Shown here: positions 1-4,877 of the stretch, one piece after another
Layout of the letters: each line of letters starts with the position of its first letter
Position numbering within the stretch: the stretch's first letter is position 1
Source of the DNA: ARS1285 sp039796495
GTDB lineage: Archaea > Nanobdellota > Nanobdellia > Pacearchaeales > GW2011-AR1
Assembly: GCA_039796495.1 (NCBI GenBank)
Contig: JBDKJQ010000067.1
Location: 1-5,373 of the forward strand
DNA: 5,373 nt
Direction: 5' to 3'
Position numbers and translations under genes: made by a program
Notes under the pieces: generated by a model
Databases searched by the model: none
Told to the model about the DNA's origin: nothing
What the model saw: the letters and a program-made list of their open reading frames with translations, nothing else

Positions 1-3
1 CAT
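1..3 (-). other. Possible start codon of a gene leaving the left edge
   Basis: On the minus strand the last three bases of the window read ATG. They lie about 30 bases downstream of the centre of a TATA-like element at 28-39, the spacing expected for a leaderless archaeal start. No codon after it is visible, so the reading frame cannot be tested. This is only a pointer to a possible next gene. Confidence 0.15.
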
Positions 4-27
4 TTAGGACAATACGATGTCAATGTT

Positions 28-39
28 AAAATATAAAAA
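28..39 (-). promoter_or_regulatory. TATA-like element facing the left edge
   Basis: The minus strand reads TTTTTATATTTT, close to the archaeal TATA consensus TTTATATA. It follows the hairpin at 50-67 and would direct transcription beginning within about 10 bases of the left edge. The surrounding sequence is AT-rich, so chance matches are common. Confidence 0.3.
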
Positions 40-49
40 CCACAACACT

Positions 50-67
50 AAAAATTGAATGTCAATT
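50..67 (-). terminator. Small hairpin plus T-run after the surface protein gene
   Basis: On the minus strand, 6 bases after the TAG stop at 74-76, AATTGA and TCAATT form a perfect 6-bp stem with a 3-base loop (CAT), followed directly by a run of T bases. The layout resembles an intrinsic terminator, and archaeal RNA polymerase can stop at T-runs alone. The stem has only one G-C pair per arm, so its stability is low. Confidence 0.4.
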
Positions 68-73
68 ATAAAA

Positions 74-1798
74 CTACCACTTTCTCTTATTTGTTCTCAT
101 TACTAAATAAACTATAACTACTACAATAATAACTATGATAACTATCCATAACCATATCATGCCCCCCTTCTTCTTTTGAGGAGTTATCTCTTCTTGTTCA
201 GTTTCTCCAGGCGCTTGCACTTCTTCCTGTTTCTCTTCAACTATTTTTTCTTGGATATACTCTACCTTTATATCTGCCTTGTTATTTTCAATTTTATTGA
301 GCCTTACTTTGAGATCATAAGTTCCATCCTCATCAACATCTACCTTCATTTCATCTCCTACAGTTATCTCTAATATAATAGGAGTGCTTGTTATCTCAAT
401 AACAACCGATGTTGTTTTGATATCTTTAATTCCAACATAATGAGTAGCAGTTCCTGCTGATGAACCTCCAACACTACTTGGGATATCTAATTTTATTCTC
501 TCTTTTTCAGCTAATTGTTGTGTAGTAGAAGTTTCTTTACTAAAGTCTTGAGCAACACTTACTGTCTTTGTATATGTAGTTGAGCTGCTGCTTGAACCTC
601 CGCCGCTACTTGAACCTCCACCACCTCCAGATTGAGATACACGATAATCAGCAGTAGCAGTTGTTGATAATCCTGCATAATTTTTAGCAGTACACGAATA
701 CGTAAAGCTTCCGGTATGTGAAGGTGTTCCCGTATTATCAGGTGAACTCGATCCATCACTCGAGGATATAATCCCTGAACCAGTATCCGAATTTGAACAC
801 GAACAAGGGAAAGTATCTCCTGTATTTACATCTGAACACGCAACAGTGACCACAGGTGCAGAGTTATCAACTCTAATATTCAAAGTAACATTTGTAGCGT
901 TCACATTGTTTAATGTGTCATTCGCATACACCGTTACATTGTACACGCCTTCAGCAAGAGTCGATACATTAACTGTGAGATTCCAATATTTTCCTGAAAC
1001 ATTTGATGCAGCATATGAGCCATTAAAATCACTTCCATTAAAAAAGCTCACATTGAGTGCGATAACATCATATTCTCGAGCAGATGCGGTTAAATTACCA
1101 TTATCAAGAGCAGTTATATTAAATAGTACCCTTTCTGTCAAGTTCGCACCAGTAAATGATAATTGAGTACCTTCAGAAACATTCGTGAAATTGACAAGAG
1201 TTACATTATGAGGGAGGGTAGTGTCATTGACGATAAATGTGATGTTAGTTTCATTGAAAGGACCTCCAAAAGACCTATTATGAATAAAGCGAATGGTTAT
1301 ATTATATCTTCCAGGTGTTGAAGCAGTTGCATTAAACCAGAAAAATGTACCATTTTTTCCACCTGTCATTTCAGCAGAACCATTAATGCTTACCAAATTA
1401 TTCGTGGCCCCTGTAGTATTCCATTTCAAGAGCTGACTACTCGCATTACTAAAGAATACATTTGCAGCAGCACCATGAGTATCGACTATAGAAAAGTTTC
1501 CAGACCCATCAGAACCATTAATTAATGTGAAGACAGTGGGGAGAGTAACATTTACTCCGGTTAAATTACGTTGACCCAAGCCACTATGATTAACTGTTAT
1601 ATTAAATCTGTATGATACATCTTCGTTAATCGTTTGGTTTCCAGAAATAATACCATATGAACTGCCCGTTGCATTATTAAGAGTTGCATTAATTGCACCG
1701 ACAGTTGTAGCAAAAATAACCGGATAGAATAAGAGAATAGATAAAATAATTGAAGATAAAATAATAAACAGCGCATTAATTCGTGCATTATTATCCAT
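74..1798 (-). CDS. Membrane-anchored, sequon-rich surface glycoprotein-like protein
   Basis: This 574-residue protein is probably a cell-surface glycoprotein or adhesin. Residues 8-34 form a hydrophobic signal segment with a plausible cleavage site near FA-TT (30/31). Residues 37-305 are rich in Asn, Thr and Ser and carry 35 N-X-S/T sequons; the alternating hydrophobic pattern suggests stacked beta-sandwich repeats. Residues 315-387 look like an Ig-like domain with four cysteines (321, 332, 334, 369), including a CSC pair. A Gly/Ser linker (388-407) leads to a membrane-proximal domain (about 408-515) with a DVDEDGTYD loop (487-495). A Glu/Lys/Gln-rich stalk (516-545), a membrane segment (547-567) and a basic tail (RTNKRKW) finish it. 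The start is well supported by GGGTGAT just upstream and a TATA box. The C-terminal architecture recalls unnamed DPANN surface proteins I have seen, without a search behind it. The ligand is unknown. Confidence 0.88.
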   Translation of the reverse strand: MDNNARINALFIILSSIILSILLFYPVIFATTVGAINATLNNATGSSYGIISGNQTINEDVSYRFNITVNHSGLGQRNLTGVNVTLPTVFTLINGSDGSGNFSIVDTHGAAANVFFSNASSQLLKWNTTGATNNLVSINGSAEMTGGKNGTFFWFNATASTPGRYNITIRFIHNRSFGGPFNETNITFIVNDTTLPHNVTLVNFTNVSEGTQLSFTGANLTERVLFNITALDNGNLTASAREYDVIALNVSFFNGSDFNGSYAASNVSGKYWNLTVNVSTLAEGVYNVTVYANDTLNNVNATNVTLNIRVDNSAPVVTVACSDVNTGDTFPCSCSNSDTGSGIISSSDGSSSPDNTGTPSHTGSFTYSCTAKNYAGLSTTATADYRVSQSGGGGGSSSGGGSSSSSTTYTKTVSVAQDFSKETSTTQQLAEKERIKLDIPSSVGGSSAGTATHYVGIKDIKTTSVVIEITSTPIILEITVGDEMKVDVDEDGTYDLKVRLNKIENNKADIKVEYIQEKIVEEKQEEVQAPGETEQEEITPQKKKGGMIWLWIVIIVIIVVVIVYLVMRTNKRKW

Positions 1799-1801
1799 CG
1801 T

Positions 1802-1808
1802 ATCACCC
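1802..1808 (-). promoter_or_regulatory. Ribosome binding site of the surface protein gene
   Basis: The minus strand reads GGGTGAT, a near-perfect match to the archaeal anti-Shine-Dalgarno target GGTGAT, and ends 3 bases before the ATG at 1798. It fixes the start codon and rules against the overlapping out-of-frame ATG at 1821. It is the strongest ribosome binding site in the window. Confidence 0.8.
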
Positions 1809-1836
1809 TTTTTTGATGCATATGTTATAATTTTAG

Positions 1837-1856
1837 TATTTATAAATGTTTCTTTT
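1837..1856 (-). promoter_or_regulatory. Archaeal promoter (BRE and TATA box) of the surface protein gene
   Basis: On the minus strand an A-rich AAAAGAAAC stretch (1848-1856), suitable as a TFB recognition element, precedes TTTATAAATA (1837-1846), a good TATA box. Starting about 25 bases downstream of the TATA centre puts the transcript start near 1814-1817. That leaves a leader of roughly 17-19 bases containing the GGGTGAT site. The surface protein is therefore probably transcribed separately from the upstream cassette. Confidence 0.6.
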
Positions 1857-2072
1857 AAAAATGAGTTTTACAAAATCTATTTTTGAATAGTCGTTTTAAA
1901 TAATGTTCTCGTAATAAAATTTTCAGAAGCAATTTTTCCGTCGGAGAATATTTTTTTTGTAAAAAAATTTAATTTTTTTAAGGGATTCAATTATCTTTCT
2001 GGATTTTTAATAAATAGGTGAAGTAGAATTTTCTCACTAAATTTTATTCTACGATCTTTCTAAAGTGATATG
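1857..2072. other. AT-rich intergenic region without a recognisable gene
   Basis: This is most of the 288-base gap between the cassette and the surface protein gene. It contains T- and A-runs (for example 1951-1967, where eight T and seven A flank GT, able to fold back) and a 7-bp inverted repeat GTAGAAT/ATTCTAC at 2023-2029 and 2046-2052 with a 16-base loop. I see no credible open frame, tRNA or structured RNA. The repeats may help end the upstream transcript, but in DNA this AT-rich they could arise by chance. Confidence 0.5.
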
Positions 2073-2078
2073 AAAAAA
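2073..2078 (-). terminator. T-run after the last cassette gene
   Basis: On the minus strand a run of six T bases lies 8 bases after the TGA stop at 2087-2089. Archaeal RNA polymerase commonly terminates at such T-runs. A weak inverted repeat (2023-2052) and further T-runs near 1961-1967 follow, so termination may be spread over several sites. Confidence 0.35.
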
Positions 2079-2086
2079 TATAACTA

Positions 2087-3073
2087 TCATCCTTTACAAA
2101 CCCCCAGTGCAACTTCAATAGTTCCTCCGCCGAGTGAACTGACTGCAATGGAATGTCCTCCACCGATGATCGAAGTGCAGTTGACAAAATTTCCATTTTG
2201 TAATGTTAAAAGTTCTTCGCTGGGAACTGATTCATCTCGTGAAGAATAAAAAATATCTAATAGATATGCTTTATTTGGAGCATCTTCACCAATATGGAGA
2301 CTATTTTCAACAATTCCGGTTAAATCTCCTGCTAATACATCGCATAATTTTCTTTCCTTCTCAAACGTGCATTCGCCATCAAATACATGTAAAGTAAAAC
2401 TACATTGTCCGTAATTATCTCCATAATTTTTTATGTAGCTTTCTTCTTCCCGTATATAAGAATATAATGCAGTGGCACCAGCAGGAGCAGATACTCCTTT
2501 TTCAAGATCTTTGAGTCTGACCTCTTGTATTAGTTGCTTATTATCATCGTAAAAACCAGCCATAGCAGGATAGCCATAATACTGATGAGGTCCGTTTCGG
2601 CAGTCAGAATTGGTAAATACATATTCGATAGTTCCCCGAATATCTGAGATAACTATCTTTTGATTTTCTTGTATATCTGAGAGAAGTAACGTGGGTTCTT
2701 GAGCGCTTCCTCCAGAAGAAGTATGTTCCCACGGTCCTTGCTTGGGACTGAGAGTAAAATCTTTCTCTAATACAACTGCACCAAAATCTCCTTCAGCGCA
2801 CATTCCTGCAAAACAGGTGCGGTCAGGATCTTTATAACATTCCTTAATCAAATCTTGCATATCGCGATATTGGGGAACATAATTGATCGCACAGGAGGAG
2901 GTAACGTACATACTTGAGCTGAGTAAATGAGAGATTTCAGCGCTATGCTGCTCGCTCACAGTACTCTTGCTAAACGCAATCGAAAGGAAAATAACTCCTA
3001 TTACGCTTACAATGAGTACAATGATTACAAACCCTGCAATCTCATGCTGTCCCTGTTTGTTGAATGTTTTCAT
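2087..3073 (-). CDS. Pilin-like membrane-anchored cysteine-rich protein (QGQHEIAGF type)
   Basis: This 328-residue protein of unknown function is the last of the four-gene cassette. The N-terminus MKTFNKQGQHEIAGF is a basic segment with Gly-Gln and Glu before one hydrophobic stretch (about 12-34), which resembles an archaeal class III (type IV pilin-like) signal; Gln9 would be the first residue if cleavage follows Gly8. The remaining roughly 290 residues should lie outside the cytoplasm and carry ten cysteines (61, 79, 87, 92, 158, 224, 235, 244, 299, 326), enough for five disulfides. The region 50-95 (CAINY...LIKECY...C...C) and the Gly-rich C-terminus (304-325) look like conserved family features remembered from Woesearchaeota-type genomes, where such proteins are unnamed. 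The start lies 6 bases after the preceding stop, with GGGA about 10 bases upstream, so translation is probably coupled. An ordinary single-pass membrane protein is the main alternative. Confidence 0.85.
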   Translation of the reverse strand: MKTFNKQGQHEIAGFVIIVLIVSVIGVIFLSIAFSKSTVSEQHSAEISHLLSSSMYVTSSCAINYVPQYRDMQDLIKECYKDPDRTCFAGMCAEGDFGAVVLEKDFTLSPKQGPWEHTSSGGSAQEPTLLLSDIQENQKIVISDIRGTIEYVFTNSDCRNGPHQYYGYPAMAGFYDDNKQLIQEVRLKDLEKGVSAPAGATALYSYIREEESYIKNYGDNYGQCSFTLHVFDGECTFEKERKLCDVLAGDLTGIVENSLHIGEDAPNKAYLLDIFYSSRDESVPSEELLTLQNGNFVNCTSIIGGGHSIAVSSLGGGTIEVALGVCKG

Positions 3074-3079
3074 ATATTT

Positions 3080-3745
3080 TTATCCCGCATTTTTTAATTC
3101 AGTCCCTGCAATTATCTTCGCTAATTCGCAGTGATCGTAGATATATCCATTTTCATATTCTTTTCTGCAAAAAGCGACAAAACTCGCAATAGCCCGTTCA
3201 TTTCTTATTTTTTTATCATATACGACAAAGAGATCACAGTCAGGATAATTTGCAAACGTGCATGTGGTCAGTGTACTTTCATTTTTTGCAAAGCCGCTGT
3301 ATTTTATCACCTTCAGGCTGCTAAACGGCCAGAAATTCCCATACGAACTGGTATTAGTGAGTGCTATCAACTTATCTCCATCAATGCAGTTTGATTTTGC
3401 AGCAATACAGTTTAATTCCGGAGTATCTGCAAGACTGGTAACCGCAGATAGTGTTCTTTCCTCTGCAATTCTGGTTGCCTCATATTGCAATCCAGAATAA
3501 AAAATAGTAAGTGCAAATACTCCTACTAAAGTAAAAAATAAAAAAACCCCCAGCAGCATAAATGCCATTTCTTGGATTTTCAGTTGAGATTTTTTTGAAA
3601 ATCCAAGGTTGAGAAATCGAAGATTTGTCATTTCCTGAATTTTTAATTGGCTTTTTTTATTCATTAAAAATGAAGGCACCAAAATTTTTCTAAAAATTTT
3701 TAGTGCTTGGATTTTCAGTTGCGCTTTTTTGTTGTATTTCATCAT
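3080..3745 (-). CDS. Pilin-like membrane-anchored protein with triplicated N-terminal KKxQLKIQ motif
   Basis: This 221-residue protein has no known function. Its N-terminus is odd: KKAQLKIQ (6-13), KKSQLKIQEM (30-39) and KKSQLKIQEM (51-60) come before a single hydrophobic segment (about 61-83, AFMLLGVFLFF...). Only the third copy directly abuts the membrane segment, as the motif does in related DPANN proteins I remember, so copies one and two look like added sequence. The extracytoplasmic part (84-221) has six cysteines (113, 120, 162, 170, 193, 206), including CIDGDKL (120-126) and CTFANYPDC (162-170), recognisable as family features though unnamed. The ATG at 3745 overlaps the preceding TGA (ATGA); a second ATG follows at once at 3742. 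There is only a weak GAG upstream, so initiation probably depends on coupling. Met28 or Met39 could be alternative starts, but neither has a well-placed ribosome binding site. Confidence 0.83.
   Translation of the reverse strand: MMKYNKKAQLKIQALKIFRKILVPSFLMNKKSQLKIQEMTNLRFLNLGFSKKSQLKIQEMAFMLLGVFLFFTLVGVFALTIFYSGLQYEATRIAEERTLSAVTSLADTPELNCIAAKSNCIDGDKLIALTNTSSYGNFWPFSSLKVIKYSGFAKNESTLTTCTFANYPDCDLFVVYDKKIRNERAIASFVAFCRKEYENGYIYDHCELAKIIAGTELKNAG
3566..3595 (-). repeat. N-terminal coding repeat, copy 3 (KKSQLKIQEM)
   Basis: This is the membrane-proximal copy, residues 51-60 of the 221-residue protein. It shares the 16-base stretch CAACTGAAAATCCAAG (3571-3586) exactly with copy 1, although copy 2 lies between them and uses different synonymous codons. 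Confidence 0.85.
3571..3607. repeat. Inverted repeat inside the coding sequence, 12-bp stem
   Basis: CTTGGATTTTCA (3571-3582) and TGAAAATCCAAG (3596-3607) are perfect reverse complements around a 13-base loop. On the minus strand one arm encodes the LKIQ part of copy 3, and the other spans LGFS just before it. A third copy of the 12-mer sits in copy 1 (3706-3717). The hairpin could form in mRNA or as a DNA cruciform. It may be a trace of how the motifs were duplicated. Confidence 0.75.
3629..3658 (-). repeat. N-terminal coding repeat, copy 2 (KKSQLKIQEM)
   Basis: Residues 30-39 of the 221-residue protein. It encodes the same ten residues as copy 3, but with different codons (Ser AGC, Leu TTA, Ile ATT, Gln CAG against TCT, CTG, ATC, CAA). 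It is therefore an older or separately derived copy. It lies 72 bases from copy 1 and 63 from copy 3, both multiples of three. Confidence 0.85.
3676..3706. repeat. Imperfect hairpin between repeat copies 1 and 2
   Basis: GCAC (3676-3679) pairs with GTGC (3703-3706), and the AT-rich inner parts continue to a total of 12 pairs of 14 with a 3-base loop (3690-3692). It lies in the coding spacer between copies 1 and 2, next to copy 1. The GCAC/GTGC ends make it less likely to be pure AT noise, but the inner stem is low complexity. Confidence 0.45.
3707..3730 (-). repeat. N-terminal coding repeat, copy 1 (KKAQLKIQ)
   Basis: Residues 6-13 of the 221-residue protein, near the start codon. It differs from copies 2 and 3 by Ala for Ser and continues AL instead of EM. 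Its codons match copy 3 exactly over QLKIQ, suggesting a recent duplication or conversion between copies 1 and 3. Confidence 0.85.
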
Positions 3746-4758
3746 CGCTCAAAATTAACGTTATAATAAATTTTACAGCCCTCTTTTGCTCGTTTATTAA
3801 TGTTATCAATATCCTCAAGAAGAGTAAACAGTAAATGGAGATCTTTCGAATGTCTGATGTCTGTGTTCAAGGCATCAGCAAGCTTAAGGCCGATCTGCGG
3901 CTCGCAATCAAGTCGCTCAATAATTTTTATTTTTTCAAGATAAATCTTTGCGAGTTCATTATATCGCTGTTTAATCCGTTTGATATTGCATTCATACATA
4001 TCCGGCGAAGAAAAAATTGCTGCATAAAGCAGATCATTCTTATAGTATAATTTCTTCCCGTGTTTAGATACGTATCCTTCATTCTCTACCACTTTGATAT
4101 CACAGTTTCCCTTCGCATCAAAACAAACTTTTGTTCCCTCGCATTTCTCTGAGCTATTAGGAAAAATAACAAGAGGTAAATGCAATGCTTCAATATCATC
4201 TTTAAAATCCTCCGGAGCGCTATAGACACAATATTGAGTGGTATCTCCATACATCATCAAAAGATCAGAGACCTTAAACCCCATAAAAAACGGTTTGGTA
4301 AAATAATATATTTTTTTTCCTTCAAGCATCTCTTCGGCGAACACATATTTGTCTTTAATGCTGATACCTCCTCCCGTTCCCCCAAATTCTTTTCCAAAGG
4401 TTTGTTCGCTGAAAGAAAGTGTTTGTTTTCCAAACGGAGGGTTCGCTAGTTCACTGCATTCTAAAAAAATTCTTGATTTTTTATTAAAAGAAATCTCAGA
4501 TGCTTTTCCTGAAGCAAGCCCGGTTTCAAGAGGATCAAACAAAGAGACAAGGCTTGCGGCAGTTTCCGTGTACACGCTTTGTTCACTCGTTCGTATCAGT
4601 TTGCTCGCGCCATAAATTGCAATAAAAAGGATAAATCCTCCGACGATAATAGCAAAAAGCCAGTTAAAGGTCATTTCAATAGCTTTTTTGTTTTTCATTT
4701 TTGTTTCTAATTTTAAAAATGAAATGCTAAAAAATTCATAATTTTTTTTGTTTTTCAT
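3742..4758 (-). CDS. Pilin-like membrane-anchored protein (KAIEMTF type) with duplicated start region
   Basis: This 338-residue protein of unknown function is the second cassette gene. After a basic N-terminus comes KKAIEMTF (24-31) and one hydrophobic segment (about 31-50), then a large extracytoplasmic domain with eight cysteines (101, 177, 206, 212, 219, 257, 285, 328). ETAASLVSLFDPLETGLASG (65-84), NPPFGKQTLSFSEQTFG (106-122), FTKPFFMGFKVSDL (153-166) and SSPDMYECNIKR (250-261) strongly resemble an unnamed family I remember from Woesearchaeota-type genomes; its function is not known to me. Residues 260-325 look helical. MKNKK occurs twice, at residues 1 and 21. Met1 is preferred because GGGAG lies 5 bases upstream, while Met21 has no ribosome binding site; related proteins align from about Met21, so the first 20 residues look like an addition. 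The gene ends inside the start codon of its neighbour, implying coupled translation. Confidence 0.87.
   Translation of the reverse strand: MKNKKNYEFFSISFLKLETKMKNKKAIEMTFNWLFAIIVGGFILFIAIYGASKLIRTSEQSVYTETAASLVSLFDPLETGLASGKASEISFNKKSRIFLECSELANPPFGKQTLSFSEQTFGKEFGGTGGGISIKDKYVFAEEMLEGKKIYYFTKPFFMGFKVSDLLMMYGDTTQYCVYSAPEDFKDDIEALHLPLVIFPNSSEKCEGTKVCFDAKGNCDIKVVENEGYVSKHGKKLYYKNDLLYAAIFSSPDMYECNIKRIKQRYNELAKIYLEKIKIIERLDCEPQIGLKLADALNTDIRHSKDLHLLFTLLEDIDNINKRAKEGCKIYYNVNFER
4684..4698 (-). repeat. Direct repeat at the second MKNKK, copy 2
   Basis: ATGAAAAACAAAAAA on the minus strand encodes Met21-Lys25 and is identical to 4744-4758, exactly 60 bases (20 codons) away. The bases upstream of both copies also look alike, allowing for AT-rich low complexity. 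Confidence 0.7.
4744..4758 (-). repeat. Direct repeat at the first MKNKK, copy 1
   Basis: ATGAAAAACAAAAAA on the minus strand forms the first five codons of the 338-residue protein. It matches 4684-4698. The A-run continues for three more bases here (eight A in all, 4742-4749), making it a possible slippage site. Confidence 0.7.
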
Positions 4759-4763
4759 GTATG

Positions 4764-4768
4764 CTCCC
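4764..4768 (-). promoter_or_regulatory. Ribosome binding site of the 338-residue protein gene
   Basis: The minus strand reads GGGAG (within AAGGGAGC) and ends 5 bases before the ATG at 4758. This supports Met1 over the internal Met21, whose upstream bases (TTAGAAACAAAA) contain no comparable site. Confidence 0.6.
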
Positions 4769-4788
4769 TTATTTAAAATGGAAAATTA

Positions 4789-4805
4789 AAAAATCTTCGA
4801 TTTTT
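4789..4805. repeat. AT-rich hairpin between the first and second cassette genes
   Basis: AAAAATC and GATTTTT form a 7-bp stem with a 3-base loop. The core AAATCTTCGATTT (4791-4803) is the exact reverse complement of 3614-3626 in the coding spacer of the 221-residue protein. On the minus strand it is rich in T at its downstream side and could act as a weak terminator or mRNA-processing site in the 119-base gap. No clear promoter follows it, so I favour read-through. Confidence 0.4.
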
Positions 4806-4877
4806 GTTTTGGATGTGAATCATGCGAAATATCCAGTAAATGTTCATTATGTTTAGATTAGGTTTTTAGTGAGGCAA

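Noticed and set aside
581..634. Gly/Ser-rich tract as a meaningful DNA repeat
   Set aside because: It encodes a flexible linker (residues 388-407); the repetition follows from Gly and Ser codons.
559..759. Minus-strand 66-codon frame inside the surface protein gene
   Set aside because: It is a frame shadow of the Gly/Ser linker and Ig-like region, with repetitive Gln/Ala composition and no start signal.
1597..1821. Minus-strand 74-codon frame starting at 1821
   Set aside because: It overlaps the signal-segment end of the surface protein in another frame, and the GGGTGAT site is placed for the ATG at 1798, inside this frame.
1951..1967. T8/A7 fold-back in the intergenic gap as a structured RNA
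   Set aside because: It is simple homopolymer pairing with a 2-base gap, expected in AT-rich DNA and unsupported by other structure.
3566..3730. The three-copy repeat as a CRISPR array
   Set aside because: The repeats are short, diverged at synonymous sites, unequal in spacing and in frame with an open gene, so they are protein-coding.
176..4615. Plus-strand open frames of about 64-106 codons, such as those near 846-1166 and 4180-4615
   Set aside because: All lie opposite well-supported minus-strand genes, lack ribosome binding sites that I can see, and have compositions expected from antisense of Asn/Lys-rich genes.
4770..4779. TATA-like TTTTAAATAA before the 338-residue gene
   Set aside because: A start about 25 bases downstream would fall inside the coding sequence and lose the GGGAG site, so it is unlikely to be the promoter.
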